The notes under the pieces are model-generated. The model saw only the letters and a list, made by a program, of their open reading frames with translations, was not told the origin of the DNA and did not search any database. This document shows positions 24,801-33,016 of a DNA stretch of 64,000 nucleotides, piece by piece (the first letter of the stretch is position 1; each line of letters begins with the position of its first letter). This stretch comes from Streptomyces sp. ITFR-21 (lineage in GTDB: Bacteria > Actinomycetota > Actinomycetes > Streptomycetales > Streptomycetaceae): the NCBI RefSeq assembly GCF_031844685.1, contig NZ_CP134606.1, positions 186,001-250,000 on the forward strand. Direction: 5' to 3'. The translations under genes were made by a program, and so were the position numbers.

Positions 24801-25586
24801 CGACGACAGCGTCTCGCCGGGCCGGACGGTGTGCTCGGTGTCGTGGGCGGCGGCGGTGCCGCCGGTCTGGGTCTGCACGCCGCTCTCGTCGGCCGAGGAC
24901 GCGGGCTGGGCGTCGGAGGGCAGCCGCAGTGTCCACCCGGGCTGGAGGACGGTGGCGTCTTCGGTCAGGTGGGAGCCGTCGGCTTGTGTCACGCCCTGGT
25001 TGGCCTCGACGATCTCGCGCCACCGCAGACCGTCGCCCAAGCGCTGCTCGGCGATGTCCCACAGGGTGTCGCCTGCCCTGACGTGATGGACCGGGCCGGT
25101 GTGCGCGGCGGCCGGGGCGGCGTTCGTGTGCCCGGAGGCGGCCGTGGCGGCAGCCGGAGCGGCCGAGACGTGGCTGGCCGAGGCGGTAGCCACGTGGGGG
25201 GCGGCCGACGCGGGGGAGGCGAACGCACCACTGGTCGGCAGCAGGAGGATGATCCCGCCGACCAGGGTGCCGGCCAGCCGCTGCGTTCCGCTGAGCATCC
25301 GCAGCTTGGGCGCCTTGCGCTGGCGGACGATGAACACCGCTTCGAGCGCGACCGACACAGCGAACGACAGCCACCCGTACCAGCCGATCAGGGTGATCGC
25401 GCCGAGGAAGAGCTGACCGGTGTCCTGCTGGGTCAGTGCGCTGACGATCTCGTGGCCGGAGGGCATGTGATGGGGCAGGACCCCGATGTGGAACAGGACG
25501 TACGGGACGGCCGCCAGCAGGACCAGGAGGGCCGCCAGACTGACCAGGCCGCGGGCGAACGCGGCGGGTTTGCTGCGTGTGTTCAT
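21849..25586 (-). CDS. Giant membrane LysM-BTAD regulator-like protein
   Basis: A 1245-aa protein. Two membrane segments are near the N-terminus. Two LysM domains follow at about residues 160-215 (VRAGDTLWDIAEQRLGD) and 245-300 (VRPGETLSSIAKDELGD), then a Pro/Gln/His-rich stretch and a third membrane segment. Next comes a Rossmann-like middle region, a long acidic Ala/Asp/Glu linker and, at about 980-1235, a wHTH plus BTAD helical domain (LAWLVLHPGLHRQ-type wHTH, DRVYRF-type wing reading GGVYRFSDQVTSDW). ATG at 25586 lies 2 nt past the TadG-like stop, so it is the tail of the Tad operon. It may link pilus or cell-wall state to transcription. Confidence 0.85.
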   Translation of the reverse strand: MNTRSKPAAFARGLVSLAALLVLLAAVPYVLFHIGVLPHHMPSGHEIVSALTQQDTGQLFLGAITLIGWYGWLSFAVSVALEAVFIVRQRKAPKLRMLSGTQRLAGTLVGGIILLLPTSGAFASPASAAPHVATASASHVSAAPAAATAASGHTNAAPAAAHTGPVHHVRAGDTLWDIAEQRLGDGLRWREIVEANQGVTQADGSHLTEDATVLQPGWTLRLPSDAQPASSADESGVQTQTGGTAAAHDTEHTVRPGETLSSIAKDELGDAHDYPAIAEANDHVRQPDGRTLTDPDKIYPGWQLKIPTTHGDAGDRTDPPTPPREEPAPNHSSGGEQQGSGQHEQAPAQHGQDKEGDQGGGKPTARPDAPATQMPAPRESAQPSDRTPAAPHTPAEAAPQQDSGSGEQSVKTVAAAGSILAAAVLAVIATRRARQQRRRRAKRRIPMPSGAVADFEKQLRVASDITGTLLADRALRTLAANCRQSGRPLPEVEAMRITARGVELHLAAAVPPVEPFTERENLPTVWWCPARGAALLEADQAADITPPYPALVSLGETADGDPVLVDLETIGLLRLDGSPADVRAVTLALAVELASSKLAPATQVVLAGAGSDLQTLYPDQIDHHTELGEAVAELQAHDAFQRDALTDGGHDHLRGARLSEETSGDSWIPRILVATDAPTGPSTAVLEDLLSSRPRTSVAVVTAAGAQLDLPGAWTFPAQPGTAVELPGLDLAVRLQYLDDAAYDRLVQLLVTSSRTDDVAPPPWTRHTGPADHNGPRHTVVTASEDSALAPETTARPTADTSRPAAGGGDLASALPSFASLAPSYSPALDSTAASLPEQDDSGSALSADALADADTGPAQEDWNDAYADEPDDAEAMVADSALDGDEPEEEGSALDGAVWGKPASADEFDTALSEVLAEQDDVAPQTADDADADEDSTESGLSSAALGQPQGPAAAPAERRIVPRPSAATSTVLAALATPPEPPAAPQIHVLGPVDLVGTLGRVESNRRNALKEIAAWLVLHPGLHRQDLDDAIWPGMRTLADSRNSAISKLRAWVGRDPLLPAGDAQAAYLPPIKGGVYRFSDQVTSDWGQFQDLYQQGMHHDGQDADVALAQALALVRGRPFADVDPAKYTWAEADIQEMISAIVDVAHELAERRRHLRDYRAAAQAVTKGLMVDAQSELLYRDLFTICHEMGDEDGLKRAAHQLARINTEEGCDSSPETVGLLRTLLKGEHAHSTALGSAAS

Positions 25587-25588
25587 GT

Positions 25589-26038
25589 CTACCCCCGGTA
25601 GACCAGGTCGGCGTGGCCGGTGCCGGTCACGGACCAGTTGCCGCCCGGCAGGAAGACGGGGGAGTAGGTCTCGTTCACGGTCACGGTCAGGGACGCTCCG
25701 TCGTCGCTGACCTGCACGCTTCCGGTGGCGCCCGCGCGGGCGAGGTAGGAGCGGGCGGCTGCCACGGCCGCGTTGCGGTCGACGACGACGCCTTCGCCGG
25801 AGATGGCTTTGCCCGCGTCGATGGCTTGCCCGCCGGCTCGGGCGGCTTCGCCTGCCACGCCCTCGGCGTTGTTCAGGGCCCGTAGCTTGCCGCCGCCGTC
25901 GACGACCAGGGCGGCGACGGCGAACAGGCCGACGATCGTCACCAGGACGAAGAGCGACAGCGCGCCGTTGTCCCGCCGCCACCAGCGCGGGTGCGCGGCG
26001 GCCGGCGGGGACGCGGGGGTGGGGCGGGCGGCGGTCAT
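25589..26038 (-). CDS. TadG-like pseudopilin
   Basis: A 149-aa protein with an N-terminal basic stretch, then RRDNGALSLFVLVTIVGLFA, a membrane helix of the Tad pilus accessory type, and a strand-rich exported part (SVQVSDDGASLTVTVNET). The prepilin-like Gly-Ala-Leu-Ser-Leu motif is kept, but position +5 is Phe instead of Glu, as in TadG-type proteins that are not processed like pilins. It precedes the LysM-BTAD gene directly. Confidence 0.8.
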   Translation of the reverse strand: MTAARPTPASPPAAAHPRWWRRDNGALSLFVLVTIVGLFAVAALVVDGGGKLRALNNAEGVAGEAARAGGQAIDAGKAISGEGVVVDRNAAVAAARSYLARAGATGSVQVSDDGASLTVTVNETYSPVFLPGGNWSVTGTGHADLVYRG

Positions 26039-26049
26039 GGGTTCCTGTT

Positions 26050-26496
26050 TCAGTCGCGCTGGCGGTAGGAGTCGATCGAGCTGGTGAAGCTGGAGGTCAG
26101 GGTTTTGGCGCCGGGCAGGCCCGGCAGCCCGATGTCGGACAGCCGTACGGTGCAGCGTACGGTGGCGGTCGTGGTGGCGGGTGTTCCCAGGGGTGCGTTG
26201 AACCCGTCGGTGGTGATGTCGACCGAGACCGCGGTGCACGACAGGCCCTGGTCGCGGAGACCTGCTCGCGCGTCGGCGGTTCCGGCGCTGCGCGCCGCGC
26301 CCGCGTCGCGTTCGAGGGACGCGGCCCGGGCGGCGTTGCGTGCGGCTGTGTCGACGGCGTTGCCGGAGGACTGGATGCGGCCGAAGGCGACGATCAGCAG
26401 CAGCACCATGATCAGTACCGGGAAAAGGATCATGGCTTCCAGTGACAGTGCCCCGTCGTCGCGGGCCAGTTGCCTGCGTAGGGCGGTGGTGATCAC
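26050..26496 (-). CDS. TadE-like pseudopilin 2
   Basis: A 148-aa protein starting at a GTG whose first base is the last base of the preceding TAG. The motif ARDDGALSLEAMILFPVLIM has a class IVb prepilin cut site (Gly/Ala) with Glu at +5, then a hydrophobic helix and a Cys-containing globular part (LSCTAVSVDITTDG, TATVRCTVRLS). TadE-like proteins are minor pilins needed to assemble the Flp pilus. Confidence 0.85.
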   Translation of the reverse strand: MITTALRRQLARDDGALSLEAMILFPVLIMVLLLIVAFGRIQSSGNAVDTAARNAARAASLERDAGAARSAGTADARAGLRDQGLSCTAVSVDITTDGFNAPLGTPATTTATVRCTVRLSDIGLPGLPGAKTLTSSFTSSIDSYRQRD

Positions 26497-26918
26497 TACG
26501 GCTCCGTGATGCGTTCGGTCGCGGCCTGGGCGTGCTGGCTGATGGGCAGCGTCAGGCCGGGGATCAGAGTGTCGACGTGCCCGGTGACCGTGATCCGCAC
26601 GGTCTGTCCCCGGGTGCCGCTGACGTGCGCGCCGGAGATGCTGCCTCCCGCACGGTTGAGGAAGTCCTGGGTCTCCCGGGTGCCGGCGCCCAGGGTCGAG
26701 TCGCGGCCGCGGGCCGCCTCGACCCCCTGCTGCGCTGCGGACAGCGCCACGTTGCGCGCGTGCCACCACAGGCCGGCGTGGACCGTCAGCATGATCAGGA
26801 GCAGCACGACGGGGAAGATGACCAGCAGCTCCAGGGACAGGGCGCCGCGGTCCCGGGCCGCGCTGCGGGCAGCGACGGCCCGGGCCCACCGGCGCACCCG
26901 CCGTCCGGAGTGCGTCAC
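26496..26918 (-). CDS. TadE-like pseudopilin 1
   Basis: A 140-aa protein. GTG at 26918 overlaps the pilin stop by 4 bp (GTGA). The prepilin-like motif is RDRGALSLELLVIFPVVLLL, with Gly at -1 and Glu at +5. A short exported domain follows (VRITVTGHVDTLIPGLTLPI). It should be a prepilin-peptidase substrate like its neighbours. Confidence 0.85.
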   Translation of the reverse strand: MTHSGRRVRRWARAVAARSAARDRGALSLELLVIFPVVLLLIMLTVHAGLWWHARNVALSAAQQGVEAARGRDSTLGAGTRETQDFLNRAGGSISGAHVSGTRGQTVRITVTGHVDTLIPGLTLPISQHAQAATERITEP

Positions 26919-27118
26919 TTGATCTCGCCGGCCTTCTCGTTGACCTTCAGCAGCAGCACGCCGGCTGCGACGACGGCGATGCCCACGAGGGAGCCGACGA
27001 TGATCATCGCTTCGATCGACAGGCCGCCGCGGTCCTGTTCCGTCAGGGCGCGCAGCTTGATGACTTCCGCGCGGGCGCGGGCGACGAGGAGGCTGAGGAT
27101 GGGGTCGTTGAACTGCAT
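26915..27118 (-). CDS. Flp-type pilin subunit
   Basis: A 67-aa protein: 29 basic/soluble residues, then DRGGLSIEAMIIVGSLVGIA and a single hydrophobic helix ending in LLLKVNEKAGEIK. The size, the Gly/Gly cut site with Glu at +5 and the position directly after tadC fit the major Flp pilin of a Tad system. The short mature peptide of about 45 residues is normal for class IVb Flp pilins. Confidence 0.82.
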   Translation of the reverse strand: MQFNDPILSLLVARARAEVIKLRALTEQDRGGLSIEAMIIVGSLVGIAVVAAGVLLLKVNEKAGEIK

Positions 27119-27136
27119 GGTGCGTCCTTGTCGTTG

Positions 27137-28033
27137 TCAGGCGGACATGATCCGCGTAAGGGCGGGATAGCCGACGTAGATGGTCATGATCACGACGAGG
27201 GCGGAGACCGGCATGACCATCTTTTCCGAGGCGCTGTTGGCCTTGGCCTTGGCCGCGGTGACCAGGGCTCCGGACAGGGAGCGGGCCTGGGCGCCGAGGG
27301 TTTCGCCGACGGCCGCGCCCTCTTCGCCAGCGATCGAGATGATGTCTGCGGGGGCGCCGAGCTCGGGCACGTCGAGCTCCTCCGACAGACGGCGCAGCCC
27401 CTCCCAGGGGCTGATGCCTTCCAGTTCGGCCCGGGTGATCGCGTCGCGGATCTTCACGAACACCCAGCCATCGCCGACCTCCGCCGCTCTTTTCAGGGCC
27501 TGCGTGGGGGCCGCGTCGGCGGCCCGCTCGAGCTGGACCAGGCGCAGGTAGGTCTTGATGGCATGACGGAAGTCCGCGCGGGCCTCGACCGCTTGCTGCT
27601 TGACGTGGATGTCGGGAACGAACCAGAACAGCACGCCCAGCAGCAGGCCGGCGAGCGCCGGCACGGGGAAGGGCATCGGATACCCGGCGGCGGCAGCCGC
27701 GTAGACCAGCAGTGCGGGCAGCACCAGCCCGTACAGGCCGAGCATCACCTTGATGCCGATGTGCCGGGTGGGGCTGCGACCGATGAGCTCCAGCTCCTGG
27801 CGCGGTAGGCGCAGGGTGCCCTCGCCTGCCGAGCGCAGCAGCGCGGCGCCCAGCTTCTCCAGGCCGCCAGCCGGCGCGGTGGTGCGCACCGGCTGGAGGT
27901 TCTCCAGGCGGCCGGCGTCCATGCGGGAGATGACGTCCCCCACATCGGGGCGGCCGGGGGCCAGACCCCGGAAGGCGACAACCAGTCCGGCGCCGACGGC
28001 GGCGCCGCCCAGGACCGCGAACGGCGAGATCAT
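27137..28033 (-). CDS. tadC: TadC-like inner-membrane platform protein
   Basis: A 298-aa type II secretion F-domain protein. Hydrophobic segments occur at the N-terminus, at PALLVYAAAAAGYPM, at ALAGLLLGVLFWFVP and at the C-terminus (MVMPVSALVVIMTIYVGYPA). The GSPII_F core is FRHAIKTYLRLVQLERAADA to GEEGAAVGETLGAQA. With TadB it forms the platform through which pilin subunits are added or removed. It overlaps tadB by 4 bp. Confidence 0.88.
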   Translation of the reverse strand: MISPFAVLGGAAVGAGLVVAFRGLAPGRPDVGDVISRMDAGRLENLQPVRTTAPAGGLEKLGAALLRSAGEGTLRLPRQELELIGRSPTRHIGIKVMLGLYGLVLPALLVYAAAAAGYPMPFPVPALAGLLLGVLFWFVPDIHVKQQAVEARADFRHAIKTYLRLVQLERAADAAPTQALKRAAEVGDGWVFVKIRDAITRAELEGISPWEGLRRLSEELDVPELGAPADIISIAGEEGAAVGETLGAQARSLSGALVTAAKAKANSASEKMVMPVSALVVIMTIYVGYPALTRIMSA

Positions 28034-28962
28034 GCCGCCTCCTTGAGGGTGGAGCCGCCGCCCGCACGGTCCTGTGCGGACAGGAACCGTGGAGTGGGCT
28101 CGATCATGGCCATCCGCCGCATCCAGATCTTCACCAGGACGAACGCGGCGCCCAGCAGGACCAGGACGAGCTGGCCGACGACGGTGGTGTAGGGCTCGGT
28201 GTAGGCACCCGACAGCATGGACAGCCCGAAGATCACGAGACAGAAGATCGTCACCCAGCGGTCGTTCGTACGCGGCTTCTGACGGTCGGCTTCGATCTCG
28301 CGTCGGCCGAGGACCTCGTGCGAGAGGCCGGAGGCGAGGTCGTTCAGCGCGCGGCTGAGCCCGGCACCGCGGTCTTCGATGTGCAGGATCATCAGGGCGA
28401 CGACCTCGTCGGCCGTGGCGTCGTTGAGCTCGTCGGCGAAGACCCGGTAGGCGTCCTGGGGATGCCAGCCGGCCGACATGCGGGAGACCAGGCGGGTGAC
28501 CTCGTCCTTGATGGCGGCCGGCACCGTCTGAAGGCTGCGCTGGATGCTCTGCTCCAGGCTGACACCCACGGTGTGAATGTCCGAGAGGCGGCGCACCCAC
28601 TCCTCGACCGCTTCGAGGCGGGCGATCTCCCGGGTCGCGTTGGCGCCCGAGTTGAGAAGCCAGGGCAGGCCCACGACCACCACTGCCGCGACCAGCCCCC
28701 CCATGGGCCAGCCGGTGAACAGCCAGATCAGCAGTCCTGCGACGAGTGCCCCGGTGACACGGGTGCTGGCGCGCGCCCACCAGGCCACGGGGCCGGGATT
28801 CCCGCCCACGCCCAGCGCGGCACGCAGCCGCTGCCCGGCGCGGCTGCGGCGCCGGGCGGGACGCTCGGCCCAGCCCAGCAGGCCGGCCACGGCAACGAAG
28901 AGGCCGGCCACGGCCGCCACCGCGGCGAACGCGGCGAGCAGGGAGTCCAGATCGAGGTTCAC
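28030..28962 (-). CDS. tadB: TadB-like inner-membrane platform protein
   Basis: A 310-aa GSPII_F protein. GTG at 28962 overlaps the tadA stop by 4 bp. Membrane segments are at the N-terminus (FAAVAAVAGLFVAVAGLLG), at GGLVAAVVVVGLPWLL and in the last 70 residues. The soluble core has EEWVRRLSDIHTVGVSLEQS and LILHIEDRG-type helices. It partners TadC and TadA. Confidence 0.88.
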   Translation of the reverse strand: MNLDLDSLLAAFAAVAAVAGLFVAVAGLLGWAERPARRRSRAGQRLRAALGVGGNPGPVAWWARASTRVTGALVAGLLIWLFTGWPMGGLVAAVVVVGLPWLLNSGANATREIARLEAVEEWVRRLSDIHTVGVSLEQSIQRSLQTVPAAIKDEVTRLVSRMSAGWHPQDAYRVFADELNDATADEVVALMILHIEDRGAGLSRALNDLASGLSHEVLGRREIEADRQKPRTNDRWVTIFCLVIFGLSMLSGAYTEPYTTVVGQLVLVLLGAAFVLVKIWMRRMAMIEPTPRFLSAQDRAGGGSTLKEAA

Positions 28963-30533
28963 AGCGGCATCACCGTCTCCAGGCGCCCGGTCCAGCTGCC
29001 CCACGCCCGCGTCAGTTCCTGGCGCGCGAACCCGGCGCGTTCGATGTCGGCGAGGTAGCGGGGACTGGGCATCTGTTGAGGGACGGCGCGGGGCTCGCGG
29101 GTGCCGCCCTCTTCGCGCGGAGCGAAGATCATCTGGTGGCTGGGGCGGTTGTTCTCGCCGATGCCGGTGATCTCCATGACGTGGCTGACGAAGCGGTGCT
29201 TGCGCCCGGGGCGCCCGCTTGCGTCGAGGAGTTCCGTCTCGTCGACGAGGCGGATGTAGACGACCAGGTCGATCGCCTGGGCGACCAGGCGGTAGGCCAG
29301 GGCCTCGGTCATGCCGATGCCGGCCTCCAGGCACAAGGTGACCAGCCGCTCCGAGGAGAGCTGTGCGGTCTCGGCGTGCAGGGTGCACATCGAGCCGCCC
29401 TCACCGGTGTTCATGGCGTGCAGCATCGGCACGACTTCCTTGGAGCGGACCTCGCCGACGATGATCCGGCGCAGCGACATGCGCAGCAGCTGCGGGAAGA
29501 GATCGGAGAGGGTGAGCTCGCCCAGCGGCTTGCCGTCCGGGCCCCGTTCGCCGTTGCTCTCCCGGCCCTCGTAGGCGACGACCTCCGGCCCGTCGGGATC
29601 CTCGTGGAGGTAGAGCTCGTACTCGCTCTCCAGGGTGCCGACCCGCTCGGTGCGGGGGATTTCCCGTGCCATGGCGCGCAGCAACGACGTCTTCCCGGCC
29701 CCCTGCGAGCCGACCAGGACGATGTTCTTGCGGGCCTTGACCGAGGCGCGCAGGAAGGCGGCGAGGGTGCTGTCGAGCGTTCCCCACTTCATGAGGTCGT
29801 CCAATCCCTGCCCGCGGGTGCGGTGGCGTCGGATCACGATCTGGGGCCGCGGGGTGATGAGGTAGCTGGCCGCGAGCCGGGATCCGTCGCCCAGGCGCAT
29901 GTTCAGGTTCGGAGTCGCGGGCGTGAGCGCGCGCTCCCCCTGGCCCTGCATACGGGCGATGTGGTTGATGAGCCGCACGAGTTCACGGTCGTTCGGCGCG
30001 ATCGGGTCCCACTGCTGGCTGGGCCGGTCGGCGAAGTCGACGCGGACCCTGTCACCGTTGATGAGGATGTTCTCGACGTTCGGATTGTCCAGCAGGGGCT
30101 GCAGACGGCCGGCGCGGAACAGCTCGTCGAACACCGCTTGGCGTAGCTGCGCCTCCTGGGCATCGGTCAGCGGCTGGACGGCGGTCGCTGCGTACCGGGT
30201 TGCCCACTCGCTGACCGTCTCACGGATGATCTTCAGGCCGAGCTGGCGCTGGTCCTGCGGGCTCATGGTGCCGTCAGCCGCGCTGGCCTGCCCGATCTTG
30301 GAGCTGGCCTGCTGGCGCAGATCGGAGATCACCTCGTAGCCCACCGGCAGCACGCCGAGGGCCTGGCCGCCGGCCGCGACCGGAGAGGCGGGAACAGCGG
30401 CGGGAGAGACCTGCGGCGGAAAGGCGGGCCCGTGGGTGTCCGGCGATCCGTTGCGCTGCCTCAACCGCTGCTCGAACAGCTCCTCGAGGGAGGCCACGGC
30501 AGGGGGGACCCGCTCGGGTCGTACGTCGGTCAT
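28959..30533 (-). CDS. tadA: TadA/CpaF pilus assembly ATPase
   Basis: A 524-aa secretion ATPase. The N-terminal 80 residues are a variable linker. The all-conserved CpaF domain follows, with NILINGDRVRVDF, Walker A VGSQGAGKTSLL, Walker B-type RMSLRRIIVGEVR and the His box GGSMCTLHAETAQLS. It powers Flp pilus assembly as a cytoplasmic hexamer. It starts 15 nt after the TadZ-like stop. Confidence 0.93.
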   Translation of the reverse strand: MTDVRPERVPPAVASLEELFEQRLRQRNGSPDTHGPAFPPQVSPAAVPASPVAAGGQALGVLPVGYEVISDLRQQASSKIGQASAADGTMSPQDQRQLGLKIIRETVSEWATRYAATAVQPLTDAQEAQLRQAVFDELFRAGRLQPLLDNPNVENILINGDRVRVDFADRPSQQWDPIAPNDRELVRLINHIARMQGQGERALTPATPNLNMRLGDGSRLAASYLITPRPQIVIRRHRTRGQGLDDLMKWGTLDSTLAAFLRASVKARKNIVLVGSQGAGKTSLLRAMAREIPRTERVGTLESEYELYLHEDPDGPEVVAYEGRESNGERGPDGKPLGELTLSDLFPQLLRMSLRRIIVGEVRSKEVVPMLHAMNTGEGGSMCTLHAETAQLSSERLVTLCLEAGIGMTEALAYRLVAQAIDLVVYIRLVDETELLDASGRPGRKHRFVSHVMEITGIGENNRPSHQMIFAPREEGGTREPRAVPQQMPSPRYLADIERAGFARQELTRAWGSWTGRLETVMPL

Positions 30534-30547
30534 GTCACTGCCCTCCT

Positions 30548-31363
30548 TCAGGCCGTGGCGCTGTAGTGCGCGGGGTAGAGCTGGATGCGCCGCCGGGTGA
30601 CGACCTCCTGCAGACGGTCATGGGCCGTGCGGGCCGAGCGCAGCAGGCCCTTGGCGGTGCGGCGCAGCCGCGCCTGCCCGTGGGTGAACACGTCTGCGGT
30701 GTCCGGGTCCCAGTCCAGGGCGCAGACCACAGGGGTCTGCAGCCACTGCTGCACGTTGCTGGTGGAGGCGTTTCCTTCCTCGATCACCAGCAGTCCCAGT
30801 GCGTCGGCGCCGGTGCCGTTGCTGGCCAGGTCCTCTCTCAGGACCCGCACGGCCGGTGCCGCGGCGACCATCGAAGCCTGGGTCGAGCGCACGACGAGCA
30901 GCACGGCGTCTGCGGCGCGCAGCAGGGGCGCCGGGTAGGAGCGGCTGCTCAGCTGTGTCTCGGACTCGGTCACGATGCGTCCGGCGTCGATGATGACGTC
31001 GAAGCCCTGCCCGTCCAGGACCGCCAGCAGTTCGGCGACGCTGTCCCAGGTACGGGCCATGGAGGGGGCCTGCGTCGGAGCGGTGAGGCCGGGCAGCAGC
31101 ATGCGGTTGCCCGAGTGCTCCTTGTCCAGGGAGATCCAGTGGTGGCGGAACTCCCGGGCCAGGGTGCCCTGCCGGTCGGCGGAGGCCAGCCGGTGCAGGC
31201 CGACCTGCGCCGTTCCTTCTCCGCCGAGATACCCGGCCCGCACGGTACCGCCCGCCGGGTCTGCCTCCACCAGGAGCGTGGGCCGCGGCGAGGACAGCGC
31301 GAGGGCGAGTGCCGAGCATGTGACTCCGCTGGACTTGCCGGAGGCCAGCGCGATGATGGCCAT
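30548..31363 (-). CDS. TadZ/CpaE-like ParA-family ATPase
   Basis: A 271-aa MinD/ParA-type protein. The deviant Walker A is LASGKSSGVTCSAL, so the usual signature lysine pattern is altered. Switch regions are LLVEADPAGG and FDVIIDAGRI. TadZ/CpaE proteins localise the Tad machine at its assembly site. ATG at 31363 shares one base with the upstream stop (TGATG). Confidence 0.82.
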   Translation of the reverse strand: MAIIALASGKSSGVTCSALALALSSPRPTLLVEADPAGGTVRAGYLGGEGTAQVGLHRLASADRQGTLAREFRHHWISLDKEHSGNRMLLPGLTAPTQAPSMARTWDSVAELLAVLDGQGFDVIIDAGRIVTESETQLSSRSYPAPLLRAADAVLLVVRSTQASMVAAAPAVRVLREDLASNGTGADALGLLVIEEGNASTSNVQQWLQTPVVCALDWDPDTADVFTHGQARLRRTAKGLLRSARTAHDRLQEVVTRRRIQLYPAHYSATA

Positions 31364-32055
31364 CAGCTGTCCGCCTTCAGCACGATCGCGACGTCGCCGC
31401 CGGCGGCCCAGGCGGCGAGGGAGGTGCTGTTGACCTCGGCCGCGGCAACATCGACGACGACGGCGCCGTTGGCATCAGGCGCCCCGACGCGGGAGACCAC
31501 CGCGGGCAGGCTGTCCGGGGTCGAGCCGGGCTTGCTGGACGAGGCCGAGTCGCTGCCGTCACCGGGGGTGTGGACGATGGTGACCGTGTCCCCGGTGTGG
31601 AGCTTTTGGACCGGGAGTTGGCCGGGCTTGGCCAGGATGCCGACCACGGACTTGCCCTTGGTGACGCTCGATCCGGCGCTCACCGAGTCCTCGGTGACCA
31701 GGACGCCGGCCGGAAGGTCGGAGGTGGCCTGCTTGCCGACGATCTCGGAAGAGCGGGAGACGGGGACGGTGCGCAGCCCCGAGTCGTGGGAGATCTCCGC
31801 CGTCATCAGGTCGGAGGTTTCGACGGTGTCGCCGGCCGCTATGGCGTGTCGGGTGGCGACGACGGCGACCTTGTCGCCCGCTTCGTTGACCAGCCACACC
31901 GACACCAGCGCGCCGACGGCCGCCAGGGCCAGGCCAGCGCCGACGACGACCGGGCGGCGCCGGCTGCGCGGGGCGTCGTGGGTGATCGGCAGCGGCGCCT
32001 GCGCGGGGCCTCGTTCGGGGGCCGCCTGCTCCTTGGTAAGGGCCATCGTGTTCAT
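31363..32055 (-). CDS. CpaB/RcpC-like SAF-domain protein
   Basis: A 230-aa protein with one N-terminal membrane anchor (VVVGAGLALAAVGALVSVWL) and a SAF domain (TRHAIAAGDTVETSDLMTAE, ATSDLPAGVLVTEDSV), followed by the CpaB C-terminal region. CpaB proteins connect the platform with the wall-spanning part of Tad systems. Its first genes upstream encode exported proteins. Confidence 0.85.
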   Translation of the reverse strand: MNTMALTKEQAAPERGPAQAPLPITHDAPRSRRRPVVVGAGLALAAVGALVSVWLVNEAGDKVAVVATRHAIAAGDTVETSDLMTAEISHDSGLRTVPVSRSSEIVGKQATSDLPAGVLVTEDSVSAGSSVTKGKSVVGILAKPGQLPVQKLHTGDTVTIVHTPGDGSDSASSSKPGSTPDSLPAVVSRVGAPDANGAVVVDVAAAEVNSTSLAAWAAGGDVAIVLKADS

Positions 32056-32065
32056 TTTCCTCGTG

Positions 32066-33016
32066 CTAGTTGACGACCTGCAGCTCGCCGACGCGCGCTG
32101 TGGTGTTGGACGTGCGGATCTCGTCGGGGAGCGTTCCGTTCTCGCCGGTCGAGGCCTGCCAGGTGATCTCCCACGTGCTCGTCGCGGTGACGGTGAACTT
32201 GCCGCCCGACTGGTTCGTGGAGACCTTCGTGTAGCGGTAGCCGCAGTCCGGGGAGGGCTTTCCGCCGTAGGACTTCTTGTACGGCGTTCCCGCCGTGTTG
32301 CACGTGACCGAGCCGCCGTCGCCCATCGAGTAGGTGATCTTGGTGACGCGCGCCGTGGCGGTCACGGAAAGGCCCGGCACGGCTGCCGTGGCGGTGTTGG
32401 GTCCCCAGGTGGTCTGGCTCTTGTTGTTCCACAGCCACACGGGCATGCCGACCAGGCCGGGCTTGTTCGGGCCGGGCGTGGAGCCGATGCGGGCACCGAG
32501 CAGCGTCATCTTGTCCCGCGCCTGGCGGGCCAGTTCGGCGGGGTCGGGCAGGACGGTGGCCGGGGGCGTGGTCAGCCAGACGGTGCCGCCGACGTCGTTG
32601 ACGATGCAGTCCTTCTGGTAGAACGCGCCGGGGCCGGTGGTGTCGGCCCCGTTCATGTCGGTGTAGCCCGGACCGTGCGGCGGCTGGGGGTCCATCAGCT
32701 CGTAGAAGCAGCGATCCTTGGGGTTGTACCCAGGCAGGCAGGGAATCTCGGTGTCGTCGACGAGCTTGCACATCCCGTCGCCCTTGCCCCCCTTCCCGCC
32801 GCCCCCGCCGGTGCCGCCGCTGCCGCTGTGGCCCGGGTTGCCGGGAGTTCCGACGTCGACGCAGACGTCGACGTCGGAGCAGCCGTGGGCGCCGCCGTCG
32901 GCGTAGGCCAGACCCGCGGGCGCCAGGGCGAGGAGAACCGCGAGGGCGCCCGTCACGCGGGCCCCGCGTATCAGCAGCCCTTTGTTCGATCTGCCGTGAT
33001 CTTCGTGATAAGCCAT
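32066..33016 (-). CDS. Secreted protein of the Tad operon
   Basis: A 316-aa exported protein. ATG at 33016 has GGAGG 6 nt upstream, although it overlaps the preceding lipoprotein gene by 46 bp. Signal peptide: ARVTGALAVLLALAPAGLAY. A Gly-rich, Lys-containing spacer follows (about residues 58-80), then a Cys-rich domain (about eight Cys) and an Ig-like end (VTATSTWEITWQASTG). I do not recognise the family, but its position suggests a surface or pilus-associated component. Confidence 0.75.
   Translation of the reverse strand: MAYHEDHGRSNKGLLIRGARVTGALAVLLALAPAGLAYADGGAHGCSDVDVCVDVGTPGNPGHSGSGGTGGGGGKGGKGDGMCKLVDDTEIPCLPGYNPKDRCFYELMDPQPPHGPGYTDMNGADTTGPGAFYQKDCIVNDVGGTVWLTTPPATVLPDPAELARQARDKMTLLGARIGSTPGPNKPGLVGMPVWLWNNKSQTTWGPNTATAAVPGLSVTATARVTKITYSMGDGGSVTCNTAGTPYKKSYGGKPSPDCGYRYTKVSTNQSGGKFTVTATSTWEITWQASTGENGTLPDEIRTSNTTARVGELQVVN

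Noticed and set aside
21849..25982. A 1377-residue reading frame including 132 residues before the LysM-BTAD protein
   Set aside because: The extra sequence is a shadow of the TadG-like gene on the same strand; ATG at 25586 lies 2 nt after its stop and starts with a normal membrane segment.
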